Positions 42,735 through 51,534 of a DNA stretch of 64,000 bases are shown in pieces. The first letter of the stretch is position 1. Every line of letters starts with the position of its first letter. The notes under the pieces were generated by a model. That model saw only the letters and a list, made by a program, of their open reading frames with translations, searched no databases and was not told the origin of the DNA. A program made the position numbers and the translations under genes. Source of the stretch: Bog-950 sp964631835 (lineage in GTDB: Bacteria; Bacteroidota; Bacteroidia; Chitinophagales; LD1); NCBI GenBank assembly GCA_964631835.1, contig CAZWAD010000003.1, positions 207,380 through 271,379 on the forward strand, in the 5' to 3' direction.

Positions 42735-44395
42735 AAATAACTTCGTTTTAATTTGCGCTTATGCGCTATGTAAACCAATATACAAATACCTGTAAATACA
42801 CTTAGTAATAATATTCTCGCTCCGGTAATGTAAAACAACTTATTTTTTAAGGACAATATTGTTTCGGGGTCGGTTGCAGAAGCTATCTGCTCCTTCAGCC
42901 CTGCGTTGGTTATTTGCTTTATAATGGAATTGTTATCTAAAACCCAGCCGTTACCTGAAAACAGGCTGTTGAAACCTTCAGCCCAGTTATTACCAACGGG
43001 TGTAAGTAAAGACCCCATGAACACAAAGAATAACAATGCCGGTGTGACATACTTGATTATAAACTTATAAAAAGAAGGAACCCGGATATCGGCACCTTCG
43101 TTTATCTCGTTCCAGCCATTAGCAATTCCAAAAACCCAGGAGAAAAGAATGGTTTCTACCAGGGCGAACACAACCAGTGAAACGGTTCCGGCCCAGTAAT
43201 CATATTCATCAAAAACTCCCTGGCTGAAAAACAATACGGTAGGAAGCCCGAGAATTAAAACGATAGTGCCAAACGACCAGGCTCCTTTGCCTCTGCTCCA
43301 GCCGAATTCGTCCTGCATAAATCCCATCCAGGGGGTTCCCATAGCTAAAGAAGAAGTTATGCCGGCAAAGAAGAGCAAACCGAACCAAAGAAGACCAGCC
43401 ATTGCAGATAAAAACGGTCCCCAGTTTTCGAAAAGATAGGGCATGGTTTGAAAAGCCATTCCAAAACCCGCATTTTCCTTTACCCAATCCAAACCGAGAT
43501 AACCTGCGGCAATGGGTATCACAATTGAACTTCCCAAAACCACTTCTACAAATTCATTCATAAATCCTGCCGAAACCGCGTTCAAAGCAACATCATCTTT
43601 AGCTTTTAAATAGGAAGCATAACATTGAATGGAACCCATGCCTACGGAAAGAGTAAAAAATATTTGTCCGGCTGCCGCCAGCCAAACCTTCGGATTTGTC
43701 AAAGAATCAAATTGGGGAGTCCAGAGAAAATTTAAACCATCAATAGCACTGGCGGTAGGATGTTCGGGTGATGCACCGGAAGTTCCGAGGGTTAATCCGC
43801 GAATAGCCAAAATAACCCCGAAAAGGATAAGCAGCGGCATTCCGATTTTTGCCGCTTTTTCAACCCCTCTTAAACCCCTCGAAAGAATGAAGGTATTCAG
43901 GAAAAGGCATGCAACGAAAAATATGACAGCTTCAAAAGGAATTCCGGTGGTAGAGTGGAAAATATCTACATAGCTTTTGAAAAAATCCGCTACCTCTGTT
44001 TGGCTAAGTCCGTTAAAAGTTCCTGCTGCAGAGTGGTAAACATAAGCCATGGTCCAACTCTCGATATAACAGTAATAAGCCGCTACCGCCAGATTCGTAA
44101 AAATGCCAAATACTCCGAGGTATTTCCAGAAAGACCGTTTATCCATACTGTCGAGAATAAACGGGGTGGAGTGGTTCCCTTTTTTACCGCCAAAACGCCC
44201 CATACTCCATTCAATCCACAGCAGAGGAATGCCCATGAGCAGAAAACAAACCAGGTAAGGAATAATAAATGCCCCGCCACCATTCTGGATGGCCTGCACC
44301 GGAAAGCGAAGGAAATTTCCGAGACCAACTGCATTACCTGCCATGGCAAGGATTAAGCCTACCCGCGAACCCCAGTTCTCATTTTGTGATGCCAT
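42731..44395 (-). CDS. Sodium-dependent transporter of the neurotransmitter:sodium symporter (SLC6/LeuT) family
   Basis: 554 residues with about 12 membrane helices. The N terminus W.SR.G.ILAMAGNAVGLGNFLRFPVQAIQNGGGAFIIPYL is the unwound helix-1 sodium and substrate site of LeuT-fold NSS proteins. GIPLLWIEWSMGRFGG and later FFTLSVGMGSIQCYASYLK are further family blocks. It imports an amino acid or similar solute with sodium. The coupled small subunit suggests the MetP type, perhaps for methionine or alanine (inference). The 5' side is 54 bp from the MBL-fold gene. Confidence 0.93.
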   Translation of the reverse strand: MASQNENWGSRVGLILAMAGNAVGLGNFLRFPVQAIQNGGGAFIIPYLVCFLLMGIPLLWIEWSMGRFGGKKGNHSTPFILDSMDKRSFWKYLGVFGIFTNLAVAAYYCYIESWTMAYVYHSAAGTFNGLSQTEVADFFKSYVDIFHSTTGIPFEAVIFFVACLFLNTFILSRGLRGVEKAAKIGMPLLILFGVILAIRGLTLGTSGASPEHPTASAIDGLNFLWTPQFDSLTNPKVWLAAAGQIFFTLSVGMGSIQCYASYLKAKDDVALNAVSAGFMNEFVEVVLGSSIVIPIAAGYLGLDWVKENAGFGMAFQTMPYLFENWGPFLSAMAGLLWFGLLFFAGITSSLAMGTPWMGFMQDEFGWSRGKGAWSFGTIVLILGLPTVLFFSQGVFDEYDYWAGTVSLVVFALVETILFSWVFGIANGWNEINEGADIRVPSFYKFIIKYVTPALLFFVFMGSLLTPVGNNWAEGFNSLFSGNGWVLDNNSIIKQITNAGLKEQIASATDPETILSLKNKLFYITGARILLLSVFTGICILVYIAHKRKLKRSYL

Positions 44396-44449
44396 GCTTT
44401 ACTCTTTGTAAATGAATAATCGTCAATGTTAACTTTAAAACTGAAATGT

Positions 44450-45211
44450 TCAAACCTCAATTTTCAAACCGTCATACGCTACGTAAACATGAGGCGGAAG
44501 TTTTTTCTGCTCTTCTTCATGCAAACCAAACTGGTGGCTCATGTGAACGAAATACGTTTTTCCCGGTTTTATGTCGTCAACAATTTCCAGCGCCTGTGAT
44601 ATAGAAAGATGTGAGTAATGTTCGGTTTCGCGAAGTGCGTTCAGCACTAACACTTTTGTTCCGCGTATTTTATTTCTCTCCTGAGCGGAAATGGTTTTTG
44701 CATCGGTGACGTATGTAAAATCTCCTATCCGGTAGCCTTTCACGGGCATATTGGCGTGCATTACTTCAATGGGTTGAATTTCTAAATCCGAAATCCGGAA
44801 TCCGGAATCTGAAATCCTGATGAAGTTCATCTTCGGTAAATAAGGGTAATCGGTTTCAGTAAAAGCATAACTGTATTGCTCTTTTATTCCGAGTTCGGTG
44901 GGATAGTCGCAATAGATATCCATCGCCTTTCTGTTGATGAAATTGAACGAGCGTATATCATCAATGCCACCGGTGTGGTCTTTGTGCTGGTGAGTCATGA
45001 TAATAGCATCGAGATGGCGCACATCTTCGCGCAGCATCTGCTGGCGGAAATCAGGGCCGCAGTCTATGGCAACAGTTAAATTATCTTTTTTGATGAGTAT
45101 GGAAGTGCGAAGTCTCTTATCTTTTAGGTCACTGCTTTTACAAACCTTACACTGGCACCCAATAAGCGGAACACCTCCTGAAGTACCGGTGCCTAGAAAT
45201 GTTACTTGCAT
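44450..45211 (-). CDS. MBL-fold metallo-hydrolase (PhnP-like)
   Basis: 253 residues. Starts with MQVTFLGTGTSGGVPLIGCQCKVCKSSD, the PhnP-like start with paired cysteines. The metal site IIMTHQHKDHTGGIDDIR (HxHxDH) is present, followed by later ligands in EVMHANMPVKGYRIGDFTYVTDA and a C-terminal HMSHQFGLHEE. It probably hydrolyses a cyclic phosphodiester or similar ester. A low-complexity segment RISDSGFRISDLEI sits between domains; its DNA is a run of GGAATCCGAAATC-like repeats and looks like an in-frame insertion. Confidence 0.87.
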   Translation of the reverse strand: MQVTFLGTGTSGGVPLIGCQCKVCKSSDLKDKRLRTSILIKKDNLTVAIDCGPDFRQQMLREDVRHLDAIIMTHQHKDHTGGIDDIRSFNFINRKAMDIYCDYPTELGIKEQYSYAFTETDYPYLPKMNFIRISDSGFRISDLEIQPIEVMHANMPVKGYRIGDFTYVTDAKTISAQERNKIRGTKVLVLNALRETEHYSHLSISQALEIVDDIKPGKTYFVHMSHQFGLHEEEQKKLPPHVYVAYDGLKIEV

Positions 45212-45299
45212 GAGGTTAGCAATTGGTAGATTGGTTAGTCAGTTTAAAGCAAGCGTGAATTTACTAATCACTAATTAACCAATCACTAATCACTTAAAC
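45212..45299. repeat. Low-complexity intergenic repeat
   Basis: The gap between the MBL gene and the next minus-strand gene contains ACTAATCACTAATTAACCAATCACTAATCAC-like short repeats, and upstream TTGGTTAGT, which is inverted relative to AACCAAT. No ORF or T-run is present. It may be a decayed repeat element. Confidence 0.4.
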
Positions 45300-45577
45300 A
45301 ATGTCTCTACTTTTTCCGTTCTGATTTGCTGAAACAGGTTCATGCTTTCGCTGGAAAGGTTTTCAATTTCGAGGTCGTTGATGTTGAGCAGTATTTCAAT
45401 CAGCGAATTTATTTTGGCCTCCATTTCGTGAAACTTATTGATGACCACCACCTTTCTTTTTTCGAGTACGCAATAGCCATTCTGGAAATTTCCGCGTTCA
45501 AAACGCACCGTGTAGCCGCCCTCATTAAAAATATCTTCCAGTTTTTTCAGCGTTGCTGCATTATATTTGAAACTCAT
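45290..45577 (-). CDS. Small conserved hypothetical protein
   Basis: 95 residues, no signal peptide. The N-terminal half is mixed alpha/beta (LEDIFNEGGYTVRFERGNFQNGYCVLEKRKVVVINKFHEMEAKINSLIEIL) and the C-terminal half helical and charged. The block RFERGNF.NGYCVLE..KVVV.NKF is familiar from short Bacteroidota proteins, but I know no function. It lies behind the outer-membrane protein gene in divergent orientation and 78 bp upstream of the MBL-fold gene. Confidence 0.78.
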   Translation of the reverse strand: MSFKYNAATLKKLEDIFNEGGYTVRFERGNFQNGYCVLEKRKVVVINKFHEMEAKINSLIEILLNINDLEIENLSSESMNLFQQIRTEKVETLFK

Positions 45578-45636
45578 TTGCCGGTGTTTGTGTTTGATAA
45601 AACTGAAACGAAAATATTCCCCTCAAATTTTCTGAC

Positions 45637-46467
45637 ATGAAGAAGAAACTAACATTGTTGATATTCTTATTGCCTTTTGTACTATTGGCTCAAACCCAAT
45701 TAAATAAAGACGGAAGCATAACTATTGACTTCGGAAAGAAGAATAAACAAAAACAAGATACCGTAAAAAAGGAGGAATATGTTTATCCCGATGAGGAAGA
45801 GGAAGAAGATGCGCCTAAACCCAAAAAAGAAAAAAAGAAAATTGCTACAAGCCTGAAAGAAGAGGAGCCTGACTTTAAACGCGATGGATTGTTTAAGGGA
45901 TTATTTCATGCGGGTATGAATGCCTGCCAGGTAGATGGCGATAATGAATACGGCTATAAATACCTTGGAGCTAATGTGGGTGTGGGCGCTATGGTGCGTT
46001 ACCACAAAAATCTTTCAACAAGTTTTGAAATAAATTATTCTATGCGCGGGGCGCGGGCGCGTTTCCGTCAGGCGGGCATAAATGCCAACTTCTTCCGCAC
46101 TAATTTTGATTATGTGGAAGTTCCCATTTCACTTTTAAATGTTCACGACAAAAAATTAGTCATGTTCAGCATTGGATTAACCCCGGCTGTGCTGGTTCGT
46201 TATCGCGAATGGGATAGAGTCAGCGGTCTCGAAGTAGACTATAACAATCCTCCTTTCGGCCAGCCGCGTAGATTTGACTTGAGCGGCTTTGCGGGATTTT
46301 ACTTTGTTATCAAGCAGCATTTTCTCTTAGGCGGCAAATTTTCTTACTCCTTTATCTCCATGCGGGGGGCTGAAGGGGGTTCAAGGGTTAATGGCCAGTA
46401 TCATAATGTGCTTACTTTCCGGTTTATGTATATTCTGGATAAAGGCAGTTTTAGGAAAAAGAAATAG
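45637..46467 (+). CDS. Outer-membrane beta-barrel protein (PorT-like)
   Basis: 276 residues: signal peptide (cleavage near LLAQT), then an acidic and lysine-rich linker at about 30-85 (YPDEEEEEDAPKPKKEKKK), then a beta-barrel section with aromatic-rich alternating strands (GANVGVGAMVRYHKNLSTSFEINYSMRGARARF, VEVPISLLN, MFSIGLTPAVLVRY, GFYFVIKQHFLLGGKFSYSF) ending in a penultimate aromatic/basic stretch. It fits the PorT family outer-membrane beta-barrels common in Bacteroidota; membership in PorT proper is not certain. The gene lies upstream of rpoB with a strong promoter in between. Confidence 0.78.
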   Translation: MKKKLTLLIFLLPFVLLAQTQLNKDGSITIDFGKKNKQKQDTVKKEEYVYPDEEEEEDAPKPKKEKKKIATSLKEEEPDFKRDGLFKGLFHAGMNACQVDGDNEYGYKYLGANVGVGAMVRYHKNLSTSFEINYSMRGARARFRQAGINANFFRTNFDYVEVPISLLNVHDKKLVMFSIGLTPAVLVRYREWDRVSGLEVDYNNPPFGQPRRFDLSGFAGFYFVIKQHFLLGGKFSYSFISMRGAEGGSRVNGQYHNVLTFRFMYILDKGSFRKKK

Positions 46468-46516
46468 CCGCTTAAAACCACCTACCCAGAGCGCTTAACA
46501 AATTTTAAGCCAACAA

Positions 46517-46547
46517 TTTGGAACTTTAAGTTGTAAAACTATCTTTG
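46517..46547 (+). promoter_or_regulatory. Promoter of rpoB
   Basis: TTTG (46517-46520), 19-bp spacer, TATCTTTG (46540-46547): both boxes match the Bacteroidota consensus. The predicted start is near 46554, giving a leader of about 140 nt. The sequence after the box (TTTGCACTCCATTTT) resembles that of the rplL and tRNA-Trp promoters. Confidence 0.8.
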
Positions 46548-46695
46548 CACTCCATTTTGCAAAACCGGTTCCGAAATATCTTTACAGAATGTTGATTTAA
46601 CGTGTGTTTAGGCTTCTTTTTTAGAGCAAAAACACCGGCATTTTTATTGTATTTCAGGAGATTAGTTAACTACTCACAATCTACTATAAACGACT

Positions 46696-49600
46696 ATGGC
46701 AGAAACACTCAGAAAATCAGCAGAAAGAATCAACTTTGGAAAAATAAAACTCCCTGATGAGCAGCCCGACTTACTCGACATTCAGTTAGAGACTTTTCGC
46801 GAGTTTGTTCAACTGGAAACTACACCGGAAAACCGCTGTAAAGAAGGTTTGCACCAGGTATTTACCGAAAACTTTCCCATCAGCGACACACGCAGCATCT
46901 TCATTTTGGAGTTTATTGATTATTTCGTTGACCCTCCCCGGTATTCTATGGATGAATGTGTAGAGAGAGGTTTGACTTACTGCGTTCCATTGAAAGCAAA
47001 GCTCAAACTTTCATGCAACGACCCTGAGCACATAGACTTTAAAACCATTGTGCAAGATGTATTCCTTGGCAACATACCTTACATGACTCCGAAAGGGACA
47101 TTTATTGTAAATGGCGCTGAACGTGTGATTGTTTCGCAATTGCACCGCAGCCCGGGTGTGTTCTTCGGTCAAAGCTACCACCCTAACGGAACTAAAATTT
47201 ACTCAGCCCGGGTAATTCCTTTCAAAGGGGCATGGATGGAATTTGCTACCGACATCAACAATGTAATGTATGCTTACATTGACCGTAAGAAAAAGTTCCC
47301 TGTAACCATGCTTCTTCGTGCAGTAGGTTACGATTCAGATAAAGATATTCTTACTCTCTTCGGTCTGGCCGATGAAATTGAAATGAATAAAAAGAGCGCT
47401 CCCAAAGCCATCGGTCGTAAACTTGCTGCCCGTGTTCTTAAAACATGGATGGAAGATTTTGTGGATGAAGATACCGGTGAAGTGGTTTCCATTGAGCGTA
47501 ACGAAGTTTTACTTGAGCGCGACACAGTGATTGATGATAACAACATCAATCTTATTCTCGAATCTGGCGCGAAATTCATTTTTGTTCATAAGGAAGACCA
47601 GACTGCAGACTATTCAATTATTTTCAATACTCTGAACAAGGATACCTCAAACTCAGAGATTGAAGCACTGAACCATATCTACAAACAACTCCGCGGTTCG
47701 GAACCACCTGATGAAGAAACAGCCCGCGGAATTATTGAAAAATTGTTTTTCAGCGATAAGCGTTATGATTTGGGCGAAGTAGGCCGCTATAAAATCAACA
47801 AGAAGCTTGAGCTGGATATTGACATGGATACACGCGTTCTGACCAAGACCGACATTATCCATATCGTTAAGTACCTTGTAAATCTTTCGAACCAGAAAGC
47901 CGAAATTGATGACATTGACCACTTGAGCAACCGCAGGGTTCGTACAGTAGGCGAGCAGCTGTATTCTCAGTTTGGAGTTGGCTTGGCGCGTATGGCTCGC
48001 ACCATCCGCGAGCGTATGAATGTACGCGATAATGAAGTGTTTACCCCGATTGATTTGATTAACGCAAGAACTCTTTCTTCAGTTATCAATTCATTCTTCG
48101 GAACATCTCAGCTTTCGCAGTTCCTTGACCAAACTAATCCGCTGGCAGAAATCACTAATAAGCGCAGGGTTTCTGCTCTTGGTCCCGGTGGTCTTTCGCG
48201 TGAGCGTGCAGGTTTTGAAGTTCGTGACGTGCATTACTCCCACTATGGTCGCCTTTGTACTATCGAAACACCTGAAGGTCCGAATATCGGTTTGATTTCT
48301 ACCCTTTGCGTACATGCCAAGGTGAATAAAATGGGCTTTATTGAAACTCCTTACCGTAAAGTGGAAGGAGGCAAAGTAAACCTTAAAGGCAAGGTTGATT
48401 TCCTGACTGCTGAAGAAGAAGATTTAGTGAAAATTGCCCAGAGCAATGTTGAAATTGATGGCAAAGGGCACTTCCAGACTGATAAAATTAAATCACGCTT
48501 CCAGGGCGACTTCCCTATTCTTGAACCCAAAGATGTTCAATATATGGATGTTGCTCCTAACCAGATTGTGGGAGTTTCCGCATCACTTATTCCTTTCCTT
48601 GAGCATGATGATGCTAACCGTGCCCTCATGGGTTCAAACATGCAGCGCCAGGCAGTACCGCTCTTAAAGCCGCAAGCTCCTATTGTAGGAACCGGCCTCG
48701 AGGGTAAAGTAGCTGTTGACTCGCGCAACCTAATAAATGCCGACAAAGATGGTGTGGTGGAATATGTTGATGCCAACCAGATTACTATCAGATATGACCA
48801 GACCGAAGAAGAGAAACTTGTATCATTCAGAGATGATAAAGTAACTTACAACCTTCCGAAGTTTTTAAAGACTAACCAAAGCACTTGCATTAACCTGAAA
48901 CCGATTGTGAAGAAAGGTCAGCGGGTGAAAAAAGGCGAAATCCTTTGCGAAGGTTTTGCCACTCAGCATGGTGAATTGGCTCTCGGTGCGAACCTCAAAG
49001 TAGCATTCATGCCGTGGAAGGGTTACAACTTCGAGGATGCCATTGTGATTTCTGAGCGCGTGGTTCGCGATGATATTTTCACTTCCATTCATGTAGAAGA
49101 ATTTGAAATGGAGGTTCGTGATACCAAACTAGGCGAAGAGGAATTAACACCTGATATCCCGAACGTTTCTGAAGAAGCAACTAAAGATTTGGATGAAAAC
49201 GGGATTATCCGCATTGGCGCTCGTGTTCGCGAAGGCGATATCCTGATTGGAAAAATTACGCCCAAAGGAGAAACAGACCCTACTCCAGAAGAAAAACTTC
49301 TGCGCGCCATTTTTGGTGATAAGGCAGGTGATGTGAAAGATGCATCGCTCAAAGTTCCGCCAAGCATTGAGGGAACCGTTATCAATAAAAAACTCTTCCA
49401 GCGCGCTAAAAAGGATAAAACTTCTAAAGCCAAGGAAAAGACCGCTATCGAAAAACTCGATAAAGATTACGACAAAAAAGCAAATGAACTGAAAAACACG
49501 CTCATTGATAAACTCATGAGCATACTCAGCGGAAAAGTAACAACCGGTATTAGCACTATCTATAAAGAAGAACTTATCAGCAAGGGAACCAAATTTACAT

Positions 49601-50508
49601 CCCGGGTTCTTCACGACCTCGACTTTAATGTTGTTGACGGCAACAACTGGACTAAAGATGAAGACACCAATAAACTGGTGAAAATCATGTTGCACAACTA
49701 CAACATGCGCGCCAACGAGGAAGCCGGACGTTATAAGCGCGAAAAATTCAACATTGCGATTGGCGATGAACTGCCTTCTGGCGTTTTAAAACTCGCGAAA
49801 GTTTATATTGCCAAGAAGCGCAAACTGAAAGTGGGCGATAAAATGGCAGGGCGCCATGGTAACAAAGGTATTGTTGCCCGTATCGTACGCCAGGAAGATA
49901 TGCCTTTTCTTGAAGACGGAACCCCGGTTGATATAGTATTGAACCCGCTGGGCGTACCTTCCCGTATGAACCTCGGACAGATTTATGAAACCGTTCTGGG
50001 CTGGGCAGGTAAAAGACTGGGCGTTAAGTTTGCAACACCCATTTTTGACGGAGCTTCATTGGCTGAAATTGCCGGTTACGTTCAAAAAGCCGGCTTACCG
50101 GAGTTCGGTTCTACATACCTATACGATGGCGAAACCGGTGAGCGTTTCCACCAGCCGACTACCGTGGGTATTATTTACATGATTAAGCTCATCCACATGG
50201 TTGATGATAAAATGCACGCGCGTTCTATCGGTCCTTACTCGCTTATTACCCAGCAGCCGCTTGGTGGTAAGGCGCAGTTCGGAGGGCAGCGATTTGGAGA
50301 AATGGAAGTTTGGGCGCTTGAAGCTTATGGCGCTTCGAATATCCTGCAGGAATTGCTCACCGTTAAATCCGATGACATTGTTGGTCGCGCCAAGGCGTAT
50401 GAGTCAATCGTTAAGGGCGAAAATATTCCTGAAGCAGGAACTCCTGAATCATTCAATGTGTTAATGCACGAGTTAAGAGGTTTGGCTTTAGACCTTAAAT
50501 TCGACTAA
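46696..50508 (+). CDS. rpoB: DNA-directed RNA polymerase subunit beta
   Basis: 1270 residues, normal for Bacteroidota. Signature blocks: FFGTSQLSQFLDQTNPLAEI, SALGPGGLSRERAGFEVRDVH, IETPEGPNIGLIS, GYNFEDAIVISERVV, GRHGNKGIVARI and GGKAQFGGQRFGEMEVWALEAYGA. It is one half of the polymerase catalytic centre. Two positions in the rifampicin pocket differ from E. coli: N488 at the H526 position (EITNKRR) and T522 at the P564 position (LCTIETPEG). The gene has its own promoter and a strong terminator and is not followed by rpoC. rplL lies 6.6 kb away on the other strand, so the usual rplKAJL-rpoBC cluster is broken. Confidence 0.98.
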   Translation: MAETLRKSAERINFGKIKLPDEQPDLLDIQLETFREFVQLETTPENRCKEGLHQVFTENFPISDTRSIFILEFIDYFVDPPRYSMDECVERGLTYCVPLKAKLKLSCNDPEHIDFKTIVQDVFLGNIPYMTPKGTFIVNGAERVIVSQLHRSPGVFFGQSYHPNGTKIYSARVIPFKGAWMEFATDINNVMYAYIDRKKKFPVTMLLRAVGYDSDKDILTLFGLADEIEMNKKSAPKAIGRKLAARVLKTWMEDFVDEDTGEVVSIERNEVLLERDTVIDDNNINLILESGAKFIFVHKEDQTADYSIIFNTLNKDTSNSEIEALNHIYKQLRGSEPPDEETARGIIEKLFFSDKRYDLGEVGRYKINKKLELDIDMDTRVLTKTDIIHIVKYLVNLSNQKAEIDDIDHLSNRRVRTVGEQLYSQFGVGLARMARTIRERMNVRDNEVFTPIDLINARTLSSVINSFFGTSQLSQFLDQTNPLAEITNKRRVSALGPGGLSRERAGFEVRDVHYSHYGRLCTIETPEGPNIGLISTLCVHAKVNKMGFIETPYRKVEGGKVNLKGKVDFLTAEEEDLVKIAQSNVEIDGKGHFQTDKIKSRFQGDFPILEPKDVQYMDVAPNQIVGVSASLIPFLEHDDANRALMGSNMQRQAVPLLKPQAPIVGTGLEGKVAVDSRNLINADKDGVVEYVDANQITIRYDQTEEEKLVSFRDDKVTYNLPKFLKTNQSTCINLKPIVKKGQRVKKGEILCEGFATQHGELALGANLKVAFMPWKGYNFEDAIVISERVVRDDIFTSIHVEEFEMEVRDTKLGEEELTPDIPNVSEEATKDLDENGIIRIGARVREGDILIGKITPKGETDPTPEEKLLRAIFGDKAGDVKDASLKVPPSIEGTVINKKLFQRAKKDKTSKAKEKTAIEKLDKDYDKKANELKNTLIDKLMSILSGKVTTGISTIYKEELISKGTKFTSRVLHDLDFNVVDGNNWTKDEDTNKLVKIMLHNYNMRANEEAGRYKREKFNIAIGDELPSGVLKLAKVYIAKKRKLKVGDKMAGRHGNKGIVARIVRQEDMPFLEDGTPVDIVLNPLGVPSRMNLGQIYETVLGWAGKRLGVKFATPIFDGASLAEIAGYVQKAGLPEFGSTYLYDGETGERFHQPTTVGIIYMIKLIHMVDDKMHARSIGPYSLITQQPLGGKAQFGGQRFGEMEVWALEAYGASNILQELLTVKSDDIVGRAKAYESIVKGENIPEAGTPESFNVLMHELRGLALDLKFD

Positions 50509-50540
50509 GTTACCAAACTCATTTTTAAGAGCAATTATAT

Positions 50541-50576
50541 AAAGGCGTTCTGTTTAACTGCAGAACGCCTTTTTTT
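50541..50576 (+). terminator. Strong terminator of rpoB
   Basis: A 12-bp stem pairs 50541-50552 (AAAGGCGTTCTG) with 50561-50572 (CAGAACGCCTTT), with T residues continuing to 50576. It begins 32 bp after the rpoB stop, so rpoB transcription ends here. Confidence 0.95.
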
Positions 50577-50597
50577 ATTGCCATAAAAACAGGGGCG

Positions 50598-50620
50598 AAA
50601 AGACCAAAATATGGTCTTTT
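50598..50620. terminator. Second, bidirectional terminator-like hairpin
   Basis: AAAAGACCA (50598-50606), loop AAATA, TGGTCTTTT (50612-50620). A and T flanks make it usable from either side. It separates rpoB from the following repeat array. Confidence 0.6.
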
Positions 50621-50655
50621 AACAAAAATATACCTCCATTTGCTTTTGTTCCTGA

Positions 50656-50995
50656 AGTACGCAGCTTTAGCAAGTTCATTCTCAGCTTCAGATGCGAAGT
50701 GCGTGGTTTCAGCATGTGCATTCACGGCTTCAGGAAGTACATTCGTGACTTTCGATGTGGAGTACACGGCTTCAGGAAATACATTCGTAACTTTCAATGC
50801 GGAGTACACTGCTTCTGGAAGTACATTCGTGACTTTCGATGCGGAGTACACGGCTTCAGCAAGTACATTAGCGGCTTTCGATGCAAAGTACACGGCTACA
50901 GGAAGTGCATTCGTGGTTTCCGATGCGGAGTACACGTATGCAGGAAGTATATCCACGACCTCAGATGCAGAGTACGCGACTACTGATAAATTTAC
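50656..50995. repeat. 42-bp tandem array with internal 17 + 25 structure (array C)
   Basis: About eight units. AGTACACGGCTTC-like starts lie at 50761, 50803, 50845, 50887, 50929 and 50971, exactly 42 bp apart. The second half-unit (AGTACATTCGTGACTTTCGA) starts at 50736, 50778, 50820, 50862, 50904 and 50946, also 42 bp apart. Both halves begin AGTAC, so the unit looks like a doubled 21-bp element that has drifted to 17 + 25. Open frames run through on both strands and give 14-residue repeats. I reject these as genes because one of them crosses the rpoB terminator. No indels break the period between 50736 and 50975. Confidence 0.92.
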
Positions 50996-51001
50996 AGGCA
51001 A

Positions 51002-51184
51002 TCCATCTTATGGTGCCGCCCCCCGGCATGGCTCGGAACGTTAACACCGCGAAGCCCTGAATTTAAATACAAAAAAGGCACCCCGCACCGCTCTTGTATT
51101 TAAGCCTTACCCTTGCCCACCTGTCATGCCGAAGCATCTTGTATTCAAACCCTAACACTTCAACACCTTCGCACCTTAACACAC
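51002..51184. other. Intergenic stretch without recognisable gene
   Basis: Contains an 8-bp inverted repeat AAATACAA/TTGTATTT around 51065 and 51093 and a run of short ACACTTCAACACCTTCGCACC-like low-complexity repeats. No credible ORF or terminator. Confidence 0.5.
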
Positions 51185-51534
51185 CTATTTCCCCTTACTC
51201 ATCTTCCTTGTCTCTGCCACTTTGCCGTCAATCAGCAGGGAGTAAGTGTATTGCCCGCTGGAAAGATTGCTGGCGAATACGGTCATGATGCCGTAACCGG
51301 TGTGGTTACATCAACGGTTTTAATTACCCTGCCAAGTATATCGCTGAAAATGATTTGCGCGCTGCGAACATCATCGGGTATGAAATACGAAATGGAGGAT
51401 TGCTCGGCAAACAGATTGGGAACGTTCTGCTTACCGGGCTCTTTGCATTTCCTGAGTTGCCGTTGTTCGGTGTTATCACCAACAACTGCATAGTTTTTAC
51501 CTGAGTGGTGTTGATGAGTTTGGGTTTCTGACTC
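51185..51534 (-). pseudogene. Decayed 3' end of a T9SS cargo gene (type A sorting domain)
   Basis: On the minus strand, from about 51534, the frame reads through QRQLRKCKEPGKQ, NVPNLFAEQSSISYFIPDD, VRSAQIIFSDILGRVIKTVDV and then breaks. After a one-base shift near 51287 it continues GIMTVFASNLSSGQYTYSLL, IDGKVAETRKMSKGK and a stop at 51185-51187. This matches the C-terminal domain of Bacteroidota cargo with a PNLF.EQ.SISYFIPD start and SSG.Y.YSL...GK...T.KM end. Upstream the frame is closed by stops, so only the tail survives. A functional shifted gene is unlikely. Confidence 0.75.

Noticed and set aside
50525..51044. Repeat ORFs of 134-158 codons on both strands across array C
   Set aside because: 14-residue repeats follow from the 42-bp period. 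The minus-strand frame runs through the rpoB terminator.
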